From: Dyadobacter frigoris
Lineage (GTDB): Bacteria; Bacteroidota; Bacteroidia; Cytophagales; Spirosomataceae
Reading direction: 5' to 3'
Assembly (NCBI RefSeq): GCF_005280585.1
Contig: NZ_SZVO01000012.1
Span: forward strand, 1-64,000
Length of the DNA stretch: 64,000 nucleotides
Translations under genes and position numbers: made by a program
Part shown: piece after piece, positions 18,400 to 28,542 of the stretch
Layout of the letters: each line of letters begins with the position of its first letter
How positions within the stretch are numbered: the stretch's first letter is position 1
The notes under the pieces: model-generated
The model's input: only the letters and a program-made list of their open reading frames with translations
Database searches by the model: none
Told to the model about the DNA's origin: nothing

Positions 18400-20129
18400 G
18401 CTTGTCAATAAACCGTATCAAATATGCGAATATGTATGGGCCAACGGTTGGTGATAAAATCCGGCTGGCCGATACAGATCTAATTATTGAGATTGAAAAA
18501 GATCTATGCGTCGGCAACTCTGGTTATGGAGAGGAATCCAAGTTTGGCGGAGGGAAAACGATCCGTGACGGAATGGCACAATCTGCCAGAGCAAGGCGGG
18601 ATGAAGGCGTTCTTGATTTTGTCATAACCAGTGTCATAATCATTGACCATTGGGGAATTGTCAAGGCAGATATTGGAATAAAAGATGGTAAAATCGCTGG
18701 CATTGGGAAAGCCGGAAATCCGGACACGACAAATGATATAACACCCGGTATGATCATCGGTGCTGCCACAGAAGTACATGGTGGTGCGGGTTTGATCGCA
18801 ACAGCAGGAGGAATCGATACGCATATTCATTTCATTTGTCCGCAGCAAATTGATCACGCGCTTTTCAGTGGAATTACAACCATGATCGGTGGGGGCACGG
18901 GTCCGGCAGATGGCACAAATGCTACAACCGTAACACCTGGTGCCTGGAATATCCGGAAAATGCTGGAATCGGCAGAAGCATTTCCTATGAATTTGGGATT
19001 TTTAGGAAAAGGAAACTGCGCTTCTATGGCACCGCTGGAAGAGCAGATAGAAGCCGGGGTGATAGGCCTTAAAATCCATGAAGATTGGGGAGCGACACCG
19101 GCTGTGATCGACGCTTCCTTGAAAATGGCAGATCAGTTTGATATTCAGGTCGCTATACACACCGATACACTAAATGAGTCAGGTTTTCTGGAATCGACCA
19201 TGGCTGCTATTGATGGCCGCGTAATACACACCTACCATACCGAAGGAGCGGGTGGGGGGCACGCGCCGGATATTATCAAGGCCGCTATGTATCCGCATAT
19301 TTTACCGTCATCAACTAATCCGACACGTCCTTTTACAGTCAACACGATTGACGAACATCTGGACATGCTTATGGTTTGTCATCACCTTGACAAATCTGTC
19401 CCCGAAGATGTAGCCTTTGCTGATTCCCGGATCCGTCCGGAAACCATTGCCGCCGAAGATATTTTGCATGATATGGGCGTTTTCAGTATGATGAGCTCGG
19501 ATTCGCAGGCGATGGGCCGCGTCAGTGAGGTCATTATCAGGACCTGGCAGACGGCTGATAAAATGAAAAAGCAACGAGGATTTCTGCCCGAAGATCAGCC
19601 GAATGACAACGATAATTTCAGGGCTAAAAGATATGTGGCAAAATATACGATTAACCCTGCTATTACCCATGGGATTTCAGAGCATGTTGGCTCTATTGAA
19701 ACAGGGAAACTGGCGGATCTGGTTTTATGGAAACCTGCATTTTTTGGCGTAAAACCTGAAATGATCATCAAAGGAGGCATGATCATTGGCAGCCGGATGG
19801 GTGATCCCAATGCATCGATTCCGACACCACAGCCTGTTATTTACAGGCACATGTTTGGGGCATATGGCAAAGCACTGTTTGGTACCTGCGTTACTTTTGT
19901 GTCACAACTTTCACTGGATAGAAATGTAGTGCAGCAGTATGGTTTGCAAAAAATGATATTACCCGTTAAAAACTGCCGGAATATTTCCAAAAAGGATCTG
20001 ATCCACAATGATGTTACGCCACAAATTGATGTGAATCCGGAAAACTATGAGGTTAGAGTGGATGGTGAACATATTACCTGTGAACCGATTGCAGTAGCTT
20101 CTTTGGCCCAGCGTTATTTTTTGTTTTAG
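18396..20129 (+). CDS. ureC: Urease subunit alpha (catalytic)
   Basis: The 577-residue catalytic subunit holds the di-nickel site. Nickel ligands H143 and H145 (THIHF), the carbamylated Lys near 226 (GLKIHEDWG), the active-site flap Cys328-His329 (MVCHHLDK) and the Asp ligand near 369 (SSDSQAMGR) are all present, so the enzyme should be active. The opening with [16 protein letters not shown] is typical. Accessory genes ureEFGD follow directly. Confidence 0.98.
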   Translation: MSLSINRIKYANMYGPTVGDKIRLADTDLIIEIEKDLCVGNSGYGEESKFGGGKTIRDGMAQSARARRDEGVLDFVITSVIIIDHWGIVKADIGIKDGKIAGIGKAGNPDTTNDITPGMIIGAATEVHGGAGLIATAGGIDTHIHFICPQQIDHALFSGITTMIGGGTGPADGTNATTVTPGAWNIRKMLESAEAFPMNLGFLGKGNCASMAPLEEQIEAGVIGLKIHEDWGATPAVIDASLKMADQFDIQVAIHTDTLNESGFLESTMAAIDGRVIHTYHTEGAGGGHAPDIIKAAMYPHILPSSTNPTRPFTVNTIDEHLDMLMVCHHLDKSVPEDVAFADSRIRPETIAAEDILHDMGVFSMMSSDSQAMGRVSEVIIRTWQTADKMKKQRGFLPEDQPNDNDNFRAKRYVAKYTINPAITHGISEHVGSIETGKLADLVLWKPAFFGVKPEMIIKGGMIIGSRMGDPNASIPTPQPVIYRHMFGAYGKALFGTCVTFVSQLSLDRNVVQQYGLQKMILPVKNCRNISKKDLIHNDVTPQIDVNPENYEVRVDGEHITCEPIAVASLAQRYFLF

Positions 20130-20147
20130 AAAGATTAGACCTTTTTC

Positions 20148-20651
20148 ATGATGATCATAAAAGAAAAGCTGGGAAAAATTAATAACTATGAAATCAGGGG
20201 CAGAAATATTGACTGGCTGGAAATGTATTGGTATGAGACCCGGAAAAGAATTCAGCATAAAAAAACGCGCTCTGGAAAAGAGATCACGATGAAATTTCTA
20301 AGCGAGTCGCCAGAAATAACCCAAGGCGATGTTTTGTATCAGGATGAATTTATTATCATCGCTGCTGAGATTTTGCCTTGTGATTGTATCATTGTAAAAC
20401 CGGAAACGATCTTTGAAACCGCTTCGCTGTGTTATGAAATCGGGAATAAACACCTGCCATTATTTTTTGAAGATGACAGTTTGCTGGTACCTTATGAAGC
20501 ACCTTTATTCAGACTGCTGACCGCACAAGGTTATAAGGTTTTACGGGAAGACCGGAAACTTTTGCAGCCTTTGAAAACAACGGTATCGCCACATGGAGAA
20601 CAGGGCGGAACAAGTTTGTTTTCCAAAATTATGCAGCTGACCATTTCCTGA
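20148..20651 (+). CDS. ureE: Urease accessory protein UreE (nickel metallochaperone)
   Basis: The 167-residue protein carries nickel to the UreG-UreF-UreD complex. The UreE pattern is seen in GDVLYQDEFIIIAAEILPCDCIIVKP, in CYEIGNKHLPLFFEDDSLLVPYEAPLFRLL, and in the metal-binding core His of GNKHLP. There is no His-rich C-terminal tail as found in some enteric UreE, so storage capacity is probably small. It is followed by ureF after a short gap. Confidence 0.92.
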   Translation: MMIIKEKLGKINNYEIRGRNIDWLEMYWYETRKRIQHKKTRSGKEITMKFLSESPEITQGDVLYQDEFIIIAAEILPCDCIIVKPETIFETASLCYEIGNKHLPLFFEDDSLLVPYEAPLFRLLTAQGYKVLREDRKLLQPLKTTVSPHGEQGGTSLFSKIMQLTIS

Positions 20652-20687
20652 AAGAGGAAATAATTTCATTCAAATGGATTGGAATAT

Positions 20688-21374
20688 ATGAATATCCAGC
20701 TTCTGAGTTTATTACAGCTTAGTGATCCGACGCTTCCGATTGGAGGATATGCGCATTCTTCCGGGCTGGAAACGTATGTACAGGCTGGTTTAGTAAAATG
20801 CAGAAAAACGGCTGAGGAGTTTATCATGCAAATGCTTACCAAAAACTTTAAATATTCCGATGCCGCATTTACTTCGTTGGCATATGACGCGGCCGGTGAA
20901 AATGATTTTGAATTGCTTTTATCATTAGATCATGAATGCAGCGCATTGAAATTACCAAGAGAAATGCGCGAAGCAAGCCAGAAACTTGGCAACCGTCTGA
21001 CGAAAATTTTTCAGCCCTTATGCGGCAGTGAAATAGCTGAAAAGTATGTGGAAGCCGTTAAATCCAAAACAGCATCAGGCCATTATTGTATCTTTTTCGG
21101 GTTGTATGCCAAGGCTTTACATATTGACAAAAAACAAATGCTGACAGGTTTTTACTATAATACTACCGTAGGGTTTATTACAAACAGCGTAAAACTTATT
21201 CCTTTGGGACAGCAGGACGGACAGCAATTACTATTCTCCTTTTTGCCTGTAATAGATCAGTTGGTAGAAGAATCGATGCAGCCCGACAGAGATCTTTTAG
21301 GCCTTTGCTGTCCGGGATTTGACATCAGGTGTATTCAGCACGAAAGTCTGTATTCGAGGTTATATATGTCATAA
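20688..21374 (+). CDS. ureF: Urease accessory protein UreF
   Basis: The 228-residue helical protein gates GTP-driven nickel insertion with UreD and UreG. The family signature LLQLSDPTLPIGGYAHSSGLE and the central DAAFTSLAYDAA are present. The ATG at 20688 is preferred to a TTG three codons upstream. The gene lies between ureE and ureG in the standard order. Confidence 0.93.
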   Translation: MNIQLLSLLQLSDPTLPIGGYAHSSGLETYVQAGLVKCRKTAEEFIMQMLTKNFKYSDAAFTSLAYDAAGENDFELLLSLDHECSALKLPREMREASQKLGNRLTKIFQPLCGSEIAEKYVEAVKSKTASGHYCIFFGLYAKALHIDKKQMLTGFYYNTTVGFITNSVKLIPLGQQDGQQLLFSFLPVIDQLVEESMQPDRDLLGLCCPGFDIRCIQHESLYSRLYMS

Positions 21375-21455
21375 GCTGCTTATTTTTCGGTGTAGAATAA
21401 CGCGGCTTAATTCTTTACTCAGCCGGATTTGAAAGCCGGATTAATATTAAAAACG

Positions 21456-22091
21456 ATGGAAAGAAATTATATAAAAATCGGTGTTGCGGGTCCTGTGGGA
21501 TCTGGGAAAACTGCCTTAATCGAAAGACTTACACGGCAAATGGCCGCCGATTACAGTGTCGGTGTGATAACCAATGATATTTATACCAAAGAAGACGCGG
21601 CATTTTTAACTCAGAATAGTCTTCTGCCCGAGGACAGGATTATTGGCGTGGAGACTGGCGGCTGCCCACATACTGCTATCCGCGAAGATGCAAGTATGAA
21701 TCTGGAAGCTGTTGAGGAAATGGCTGGGAGGTTTCCCGATATCGAGATTATCTTTATTGAAAGCGGCGGAGATAATTTGTCCGCCACTTTTAGCCCCGAT
21801 CTGGCTGATGTCAGCATTTTTGTAATTGATGTGGCCGAGGGAGATAAAATTCCAAGAAAAGGCGGTCCCGGCATTACCAGAAGTGATTTGCTGGTAATCA
21901 ACAAGATAGATCTTGCGCCCTATGTACATGCAAATTTGGACGTAATGGAGCGGGATTCAAGGAAAATGAGAAATGGCCAGCCTTTTGTTTTCACCAATCT
22001 GATGAGTCTTCAGGGGCTTGATGTTGTTATTGACTGGATCAAAAAGTACGCATTAATGGAGCAGATTCAGGAGCCTGCCTTGCTGAGATGA
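21456..22091 (+). CDS. ureG: Urease accessory GTPase UreG
   Basis: The 211-residue SIMIBI-class GTPase drives nickel insertion into urease. The P loop GPVGSGKT, the metal-binding CPH motif in [15 protein letters not shown], and the base-recognition NKID are visible. The ATG at 21456 replaces an in-frame TTG at 21429. It overlaps ureD by four bases. Confidence 0.96.
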   Translation: MERNYIKIGVAGPVGSGKTALIERLTRQMAADYSVGVITNDIYTKEDAAFLTQNSLLPEDRIIGVETGGCPHTAIREDASMNLEAVEEMAGRFPDIEIIFIESGGDNLSATFSPDLADVSIFVIDVAEGDKIPRKGGPGITRSDLLVINKIDLAPYVHANLDVMERDSRKMRNGQPFVFTNLMSLQGLDVVIDWIKKYALMEQIQEPALLR

Positions 22092-22867
22092 TCGCTGCCT
22101 TGCAAATTTATACAGCTCTGCGCGGGGAGATAACTTATTTGAAAAAAAGTTATTTTTCACCTCCTTTCAAGTTGGCTGATATCACCGAAAATCGTAATCA
22201 GAAAGTGCTGCATCTGATGCAGATGAGTTCGTCGCCTGGTATCCTTGATAACGATCAGTTTGAAATTGAAATTAACCTGGAAGAAAATTGTCATTTGCAG
22301 CTGCATACACAGTCGTATCAACGACTTTTTAGTATGACAACAGGAGCGGTGCAAACAATGAGGGTTGATCTTGCCCAGGGAGCGTCGTTCATTTATTTGC
22401 CGCATCCGGCCGTACCGCAGGCGAATTCTGTTTTTACAACCAGAAATAAAATTTATTTGTCAAAGGGCGGCCGTTTAATTTGGGGCGATATTATTACCTG
22501 CGGAAGAAAGTTAAACGGAGAGGTTTTCGAGTTTTCAAAATATCACGCAGTCACAGAAGTTTTTATGCTGGACAGGTTGATCATCAAAGAAAATATTTGC
22601 CTGATTCCTGGCCTGATGAACTTTAATACCATAGGACAGCTCGAAGGTTTTACACACCAGGCCAGCCTTATTTTTCTGGAAGACGTGAAGGATTTAAACA
22701 AATTAATTCGAGAGGCGACCTTATTTTTGGAGATGCAAACCGATATCATTTTTGGCATTACACCTGCTCCAACATCCGGACTTCTTATACGAATACTTGG
22801 TAATAAATCTGAACAGCTGATCCATTGTCTGAAAACTTTAACAACACTATTTACAAAAGAAAAATAA
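22088..22867 (+). CDS. ureD: Urease accessory protein UreD (UreH)
   Basis: The 259-residue scaffold binds apo-urease and UreF. Features include [22 protein letters not shown], the typical [20 protein letters not shown], a central [13 protein letters not shown] and [14 protein letters not shown]. It is the last conserved accessory gene. The ureG stop and ureD start overlap, consistent with one transcript. Confidence 0.92.
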   Translation: MIAALQIYTALRGEITYLKKSYFSPPFKLADITENRNQKVLHLMQMSSSPGILDNDQFEIEINLEENCHLQLHTQSYQRLFSMTTGAVQTMRVDLAQGASFIYLPHPAVPQANSVFTTRNKIYLSKGGRLIWGDIITCGRKLNGEVFEFSKYHAVTEVFMLDRLIIKENICLIPGLMNFNTIGQLEGFTHQASLIFLEDVKDLNKLIREATLFLEMQTDIIFGITPAPTSGLLIRILGNKSEQLIHCLKTLTTLFTKEK

Positions 22868-22870
22868 TCT

Positions 22871-23572
22871 ATGCAGACTGAATTGCAGGTTTTGCTCGCA
22901 GCGGCCGTAACGATCGCATGCCTACATACCTTAACAGGCCCTGATCATTACATCCCATTTATTGCTTTGTCAAAAGCCAGAGGCTGGTCGTTTGTCAAAA
23001 CGATCTGGTGGACAATTATCTGCGGATGTGCTCATGTTTGGAGCTCCATTTTACTCGGACTTGGCGGCGCTGCAATAGGCTGGTCGCTCAGCAAAGTCAG
23101 TTGGCTTGAAGAAATCAGAGGCGGACTTGCGGGTTGGATGCTGCTGGGTTTTGGGGTTGTTTATGGTGTTTGGGGGCTGCTGAATGTATACCGTAACAAG
23201 ACTCACAAACATTTTGAAATAGAAGAGGAAGGAGAAATTTACGTATATGAACACAGCCACGGGCAGGCTGTCAGGACAGGCGAAAAGCATAAAGTAACGC
23301 CTTGGGTTATGTTTATTATCTTTCTTTTGGGCCCATGCGAACCTATGATTCCCTTACTTTATTTCCCCGCAGCTCAAAATTCATTGACTGGAATGCTTCT
23401 GATGATTGGAATTTATACGGTTGTAACACTCGCGACGATGGTGCTGATGGTTGTTCTGGGGTTTTACGGACTTTCCATTTTCAGAGTTAATAAAATGGAA
23501 AAATACATGCATCCTCTTAGTGGGCTGACTATTTTTATATGTGGTGCCGGGATGGTTTTTATGGGTTGGTAG
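22871..23572 (+). CDS. Probable nickel permease, NicO/UreH-type membrane protein
   Basis: The 233-residue protein has about six membrane helices. The first contains H-TLTGP-DH, similar to the HX4DH nickel-binding motif of the NiCoT/NicO group. A soluble loop with EHSHGQ lies near the middle and could bind metal. It starts 3 bp after ureD, so it belongs to the urease operon and probably supplies nickel for the enzyme. Direction (import) and metal are inferred from the motif and context; sulfite exporter-like or TauE-type proteins are alternative hits. Confidence 0.75.
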   Translation: MQTELQVLLAAAVTIACLHTLTGPDHYIPFIALSKARGWSFVKTIWWTIICGCAHVWSSILLGLGGAAIGWSLSKVSWLEEIRGGLAGWMLLGFGVVYGVWGLLNVYRNKTHKHFEIEEEGEIYVYEHSHGQAVRTGEKHKVTPWVMFIIFLLGPCEPMIPLLYFPAAQNSLTGMLLMIGIYTVVTLATMVLMVVLGFYGLSIFRVNKMEKYMHPLSGLTIFICGAGMVFMGW

Positions 23573-23633
23573 CCCATGGTATAAAACAAGGATACAATGG
23601 CGGATAAATATTGAAAAGCTGTTTTATAATAAT

Positions 23634-23798
23634 TCAATTCAAACATGCTTCTAATTCCACAATATTATTCACTTTCAGCTTTTTGAAGATAATGCTTTTA
23701 AAAGTCCTTACCGCCGACATTTTAAGTCCAAGTGTTCCGGCGATCCAGGAGGTTCTTTTGTCTATGCGTACAAAGTATTTTTTTGGGTAATCCTGTTT
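23634..23798 (-). pseudogene. Remnant of a LuxR/HTH regulator C-terminus
   Basis: The minus strand reads about 54 codons to a TGA at 23634, with no start codon and a stop just upstream. Segments WIAGTLGLKMSAVRTFKS and IIFKKLKVNNIVELEACLN align in pattern with the LuxR-type HTH (compare EIAENLGISIRTIEAHRLNI in the regulator at 16955). It is probably the tail of a deleted regulator gene. Confidence 0.5.
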
Positions 23799-23808
23799 TT
23801 AAAAATCA

Positions 23809-23834
23809 AATCTCCCGGTAATGGCCGGGAGATT
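23809..23834 (-). terminator. Hairpin, probably a minus-strand terminator
   Basis: A perfect 10-bp stem (AATCTCCCGG with CCGGGAGATT) has a 6-nt loop. On the minus strand it is followed by TGATTTTT, so it would terminate leftward transcription, possibly from the sigma factor gene. Confidence 0.45.
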
Positions 23835-24163
23835 GAAAGTATTATATACTGCTGTGTTATCAGTTGTAACAACTTAAAGTGTATGTATAAAGCCTTTGTT
23901 TTTAGTTGTTTGTCTGATTCTCTTTGTTGAGTCAGATAGTGTATGTTACAAACGGCTGGTAAAACAGGATTTATAGTTTGTTGATGAAGTGTAAATATTT
24001 TTTAGTTTGAAATGGCTAATGGGATTATTTTAATCGAGTTTTGCATTAGACGCATTATTGAAAAAAAAGTCACACATTTTTTCTATCGTCAAATAGAAAA
24101 AATATACACGGCTAACAGCAGGTTAGATATAGCTCCATGACAGCTGCCTCTTTATGCGGTTTG

Positions 24164-24805
24164 TCATTTTACAAAAAAATAATTTATCAACTCCAATATT
24201 TTGATCAGGAAAATACCCAGGAAGAAAACGGTTTCCACATACTTGTTCCGGAATTTTTCCTTTGTTCTTAACAAGCGCATTTTTACAGAGCTTTCTGTTA
24301 CTTTAAGAATTTCTGCAATGTCGCGGATGCTAAGTTCGTCGGCATATTTCATGAGCAAAAGCCCTTTTTCGTCTACGTTAAGCTGATCCATGGCGTGCTG
24401 GAATTTTCGGGTTTCAACATCATCATGATCAAACAGAGTATTTAAATCGGTGTCATCAGCGACTTCAACCGATTCATCGTAAGAAATTTCACCACTTCTT
24501 TTATAAGACCGAAGCTGATCCATGCAATGGTTGTAGGTAATGGAATACAGCCAGGTTGAAAATTTAGCATCCTCCCTGAAAGTACTGAGCCGAAGTATTA
24601 ATTTAAAAAAAATATCATGTGTTAAATCTTCCGCTTTCGCTGAATCTTTGACAAAAAACAAACATTTTTGGTAAACACGGGTAGCATATCTTTCGTATAA
24701 TTTTTCAAAATAACTATTACGCTGGGTTTGAACATATAGTTTTACCAGATCTTCATCGGTATAATTTTGATCGTCAGATTTTTCATTGAACGGTTTTTTA
24801 GACAT
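24164..24805 (-). CDS. RNA polymerase sigma factor, ECF type, with hydrophobic tail
   Basis: The 213-residue sigma-70 family protein has region 2 at about residues 28-105 (EKLYERYATRVYQKCLFF, AEDLTHDIFFKLILRL, FSTWLYSITYNHCMDQLRSYKR) and region 4 at about 135-190 (LLLMKYADELSIRDIAEILKVTESSVKMRLLRTKEK). The last 20 residues are strongly hydrophobic (FFLGIFLIKILELINYFFV), an unusual tail that might anchor it to the membrane. No anti-sigma gene is adjacent. Confidence 0.88.
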   Translation of the reverse strand: MSKKPFNEKSDDQNYTDEDLVKLYVQTQRNSYFEKLYERYATRVYQKCLFFVKDSAKAEDLTHDIFFKLILRLSTFREDAKFSTWLYSITYNHCMDQLRSYKRSGEISYDESVEVADDTDLNTLFDHDDVETRKFQHAMDQLNVDEKGLLLMKYADELSIRDIAEILKVTESSVKMRLLRTKEKFRNKYVETVFFLGIFLIKILELINYFFVK

Positions 24806-25377
24806 ACTTTCAAAAATGTAACAGGCTAGGCTTGAAGTTTTTATTTTTTGAATTGAACAGAACCTGGAAATATCAGCGCTGTTTAAAATTCATTCAGTTG
24901 ATGTAAATTGTATTAATTAACAAAGGCTATAACCTTGGAAATCAGCCTTTCCATTTTAAGGAAGGCTGATTTATTGTTTTTATCAAAATAGATATTTATG
25001 ACTGATGTGTTAAAAATAGAATTAGATAAAATTATTAACGTTCTGTATATTAGCAAGTTATTTAATATTTCAAATTGCGATCAGAATTTATACCTGCATA
25101 AGACTATGTTTGGTGAAAAAAGTAACGAATTATTTCTATCAACTATCGAAAAAATTTGATCGACTTAATTTTCATACGAAATGTGAAAGAGACACTGTTT
25201 GAAATTGAAAAAATTTAATACCACTGACCTCAGTTAACCTGTGTTTCTTTTAATTTTTCGTGTAGATTTAGACCGAAGTATGTTTGTCGAATAGTAAAGA
25301 TGCCCCGGACCGAATTATAGCAAATTCACATAAAGAAAAATCAGAAGGACGAGCTCAATCTGTAAATCAAAAAGAAT
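24806..25377. other. Non-coding gap of about 570 bp with one hairpin
   Basis: A near-perfect inverted repeat (24939-24952 with 24960-24972, one-base bulge) is followed by ATTGTTTTTA. No gene lies upstream on the plus strand, so what it terminates is unclear. The rest is AT-rich with no ORF. Confidence 0.4.
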
Positions 25378-25803
25378 ATGGCCAGAAATCTTTCAATCCT
25401 GATCTTAAATGCACCTGTTCAACGCGTTTGGGATGCGCTGACAAAACCTGAACTTGTTAAGTTGTGGCAATATGGAAGCGAATTGATTACAAGTTGGGAT
25501 GTTGGCAGTAGTATAAGATTCAGTGTCGAATGGGACGGAAAACTGTTTGAGCAGTGGGGGGAAATACTGGAAATCCGCCGTAATGAATTGATAAAATACA
25601 GCCTGTTTGCGCCGCGCCCGGATCTTGAAGACAGGCCGGAAAACTATTTTATCATGAACTACATTTTGACGGATGAAAACGGAAAAGTGAAACTTGAAAT
25701 TTTGCAGGAAGATAACAGACCTGACGCAGTGCAGGAGGAACCTCAGGGGGAAGAAAATCCGGTTTTGAAAATGTTAAAGGATATTGTAGAATCTGCTGGC
25801 TAG
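25378..25803 (+). CDS. SRPBCC/AHSA1-type START-domain protein
   Basis: The 141-residue protein has the helix-grip pattern: an opening strand (ILILNAPVQRVWDALTKPELVKLW), then DVGSSIRFSVEW and WGEILEIRRNELIKYSLF. The family binds hydrophobic ligands in a deep cavity; the ligand here is unknown. It is 25 bp upstream of the cysteine hydrolase gene, so co-transcription is likely. Confidence 0.8.
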   Translation: MARNLSILILNAPVQRVWDALTKPELVKLWQYGSELITSWDVGSSIRFSVEWDGKLFEQWGEILEIRRNELIKYSLFAPRPDLEDRPENYFIMNYILTDENGKVKLEILQEDNRPDAVQEEPQGEENPVLKMLKDIVESAG

Positions 25804-25828
25804 GTGAATCCTGAAAATAAGTTATACT

Positions 25829-26404
25829 ATGAATTCAACTTCCAATACCAGTTTGACTGAAAGTTGTCTCTTGGTTATTGATATGCAAAATGCTTCGTTT
25901 AGTCCGGAATATCCCTGTTATGATGCGGCGGGAGTACTGGAAAGGATTAACGCGCTCACGGATTTATCGCGCAAAAAAGGTCTGTCCATTATTTATGTCC
26001 GGCATAACGGAAGTGCTCAGAATGAATACATTCCATTGACCCATGGCTGGGAATTGTTGCCGGATCTGGTAGTAAGGGAAACGGATATTATGATTGAAAA
26101 AACAGCTAATGATGTCTTTTATAATACTGATCTTGAATCCGGATTAAAAGCCATGAATATAAATAAATTGATCATTACCGGCTCTGCCACAGAGTTTTGT
26201 GTAGATTCAAGCATACAATCTGCGTTGACAAAGAATTTTGATATTGTGGTAGCAGGCGATGCACATACAACAGCGGACAAGCCGCATTTAAGTGCTGAAA
26301 AAATAATCCGGCATTACAACTGGGTGTGGAGTAATTTGACACCGACAAAAGGTAAAATTGAAATAAAAAATAGTGCAACTATTTTGAAAGAACTAGACAA
26401 ATAG
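25829..26404 (+). CDS. Cysteine hydrolase, isochorismatase family
   Basis: The 191-residue cytoplasmic enzyme has the catalytic triad of the family: D18 (VIDMQN), the Lys in IEKTAND, and the nucleophile Cys in ATEFCVDSS. The cis-peptide region SATEFC is typical. Members act on isochorismate, nicotinamide or other amides, and the substrate here cannot be told. It converges with the M20 peptidase gene, separated by a terminator. Confidence 0.85.
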   Translation: MNSTSNTSLTESCLLVIDMQNASFSPEYPCYDAAGVLERINALTDLSRKKGLSIIYVRHNGSAQNEYIPLTHGWELLPDLVVRETDIMIEKTANDVFYNTDLESGLKAMNINKLIITGSATEFCVDSSIQSALTKNFDIVVAGDAHTTADKPHLSAEKIIRHYNWVWSNLTPTKGKIEIKNSATILKELDK

Positions 26405-26432
26405 GGGTCATTTATAACAAGAAATACAAAAA

Positions 26433-26465
26433 AATACCTTCACCGCTAAAACCGTTGAAGGTATT
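26433..26465 (-). terminator. Terminator of the M20 peptidase gene
   Basis: A 10-bp stem (AATACCTTCA with TGAAGGTATT) is followed on the minus strand by a T run (TTTTTTGTATTT). It lies 36 bp after the stop of the minus-strand peptidase. Confidence 0.75.
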
Positions 26466-26500
26466 GCAGATGAAGGTAGAAAATTGATTCTTACAAATAT

Positions 26501-27916
26501 TTATTTCTTAGCTGTTGCCGCCAGGTTGGAGACAACCTCCCATTGAAATCTTAAAAACTTATGCAGTGATTCTTCAAGAATTCTTTCCTGATCACTGTGC
26601 GCGCCAAACCCTTTCGGCCCGTCTTCACTATCCATCATTGGCCCGATTCCATAGCAGGCAATTCCTTTTGCGCGAAGAAACGACATGTCCGTTGCTCCCG
26701 TCAGCATGGTCGGAAGGGTGATTGTATTATAAGTTGTTTTCACTGCTGCTTCAATGATTTTAAATGCCTCGGTGGTCAGGCTACTTGGTTTTGATCCAGG
26801 GCGCGATGCGGCGCTGCTGCTTATTATTTCAACCTGCGGGTCATTTATAATCTTGCGCATGGCATCTAGTAATTTGGGCATATCTTCATCTGGCAAGGCA
26901 CGGATATCAAGTGAAGCTTCTGCTTCGGAGGGAATAACATTGCTACGGTATCCGCCTTTGAAAATATTGGGCGATATCGACGTCCGGAGCGTTGAATAAT
27001 ATCTCGGCTCGTTCACTGCCAGATATTCCTGAGCAGCTTCGGTATTTTTTCCGCTTAATATGGATTGGTAACGCGCTGCCTGTTCCGGGGTACTTATTTC
27101 TGCCAATCTTTGGAAAAAGGCCTGCGTCGTCTCATTCAGGCGCATCGGCGTTTGCCAGGCCGCTACGTTAACCACGGCCTGGGATAAATGGACAATGGCA
27201 TTACTTCTTAAAGGAACCGAGCCATGTCCGGAAATTCCTTTGGCTACGAGTTTTACACCGCGCGGAACTTTTTCGGTTGTCGCAACGGCAGCATATTGTA
27301 TTTTTCCACCGGTACGCGTCACGCCGCCGCCTTCGGCAAAACAGTATTCCGCTTCGATTTCAGGCCAGTGTTCTTTAACCATATAATCGATACCAAACTT
27401 TACATTTCCTTCTTCTCCCGACTCTGCCAAAAAGATTACATCACGATCCAGAGGAATGTTTAACCGCTTCAAAGTCAACATAATCATCAGGCCTGTTGCA
27501 ACATTATCCTTGTCGTCCACAGCACCGCGTCCGTACACATAGCCGTCTTTTCGGGTTGCAGAAAAGGCCGGATATGTCCATTTGGTTGAATCAATACTAA
27601 CCACGTCCGTATGTGCCATAATCAGAATCGGGTGTTTTTTGCCGCTCCCGCTTATACGTGCCACCAAATTCGGGCGATTAGGATCCAATGCGAAAGTTTG
27701 AACTTTAATACCTTCTTTTTCAAGTACGGATTTCATATAGGCCACAGCGGGTGCTTCTGTTCCACCCGGATCGCTCGTATTTATTCGGAGCAGCGTCTGA
27801 AAATGCAGCATTGTTTCCTGTTCTATCGCCTTCCAGTCTGGTTGTTTGACCTGGGCGCTGGCAGCTGAAAAGGCGAGAAAGGGGATAAGCAGCAAAAAGC
27901 GTAAATCGATTTTCAT
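26501..27916 (-). CDS. M20-family metallopeptidase, exported
   Basis: The 471-residue protein has a signal peptide (LRFLLLIPFLAFSAASAQ). Metal-ligand motifs of the M20/M25/M40 family are present: HTDVVSID, GRGAVDDKDN and LAESGEEGN. A dimerisation-domain insert (about 210-330) with GHGSVPLRSNA follows, and the last metal His lies in FGAHSDQERI. It removes amino acids from peptides or acyl groups; the true substrate is not known. It is predicted to be periplasmic. Confidence 0.88.
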   Translation of the reverse strand: MKIDLRFLLLIPFLAFSAASAQVKQPDWKAIEQETMLHFQTLLRINTSDPGGTEAPAVAYMKSVLEKEGIKVQTFALDPNRPNLVARISGSGKKHPILIMAHTDVVSIDSTKWTYPAFSATRKDGYVYGRGAVDDKDNVATGLMIMLTLKRLNIPLDRDVIFLAESGEEGNVKFGIDYMVKEHWPEIEAEYCFAEGGGVTRTGGKIQYAAVATTEKVPRGVKLVAKGISGHGSVPLRSNAIVHLSQAVVNVAAWQTPMRLNETTQAFFQRLAEISTPEQAARYQSILSGKNTEAAQEYLAVNEPRYYSTLRTSISPNIFKGGYRSNVIPSEAEASLDIRALPDEDMPKLLDAMRKIINDPQVEIISSSAASRPGSKPSSLTTEAFKIIEAAVKTTYNTITLPTMLTGATDMSFLRAKGIACYGIGPMMDSEDGPKGFGAHSDQERILEESLHKFLRFQWEVVSNLAATAKK

Positions 27917-28542
27917 AATTGGTGGTTGAGTTTAGTAAACTGTCTATTAAAATGCCTCCGCTAAGCCCGGATATGTAACCTGCAAAGGGTAGTTTCCTGT
28001 ATGTATCAATTTAAGTACGAATGACTTAACCCAAGGGGTTTCGGTGCTGCTATTTCTAAATCTATAAAAAAAGAAATAGGTTAACAATCATTCTTGGAAA
28101 ATTGAACTAAAAACTAAAAATGCGCCTGTTTGCTTACGAAAAGATACGTTGGTACTGTCCACGGACTGTAATTTAACTTATCAATAGCATTGTCGCGTTG
28201 AAGCTCCATTGTAGATTGATATAGATTCCTGGGACTTATTTTTCGATTAATCAAAGTCGCCGCAGGGTACAAAATCACTTGTCAGAATTTTTATTTAAAA
28301 ATGAAAAAATGTAGAACATTCCACCCGGCGGTTCATTTATTGAAAGGTTTTGTGACATACACTCATTAAATTGTGAAGGTCTGATGAAAATTATAAAGTG
28401 TACATTTATCACAGAATTTAATTTAAAACGTGTACATCATATTAAATAGGTATGGGATTTTAATTTAGCAAATCAGCATACTAAGAGGATCAGAAATTTT
28501 TATATTTGAAGCATAACCCCTGCACAACGTTAGAAGAGAAAT
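27917..28542. other. Non-coding gap of about 630 bp
   Basis: It separates the divergent peptidase and PAS kinase genes. It is AT-rich. I see no ORF, RNA or strong repeat, and it presumably holds both promoters. Confidence 0.5.

Larger units (their letters stand above)
23573..24163. other. Gap of about 590 bp after the urease operon
   Basis: It holds the HTH remnant on the minus strand (23634-23798), a minus-oriented hairpin (23809-23834) and an AT-rich inverted repeat (24077-24102). Nothing else of note. Confidence 0.5.
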
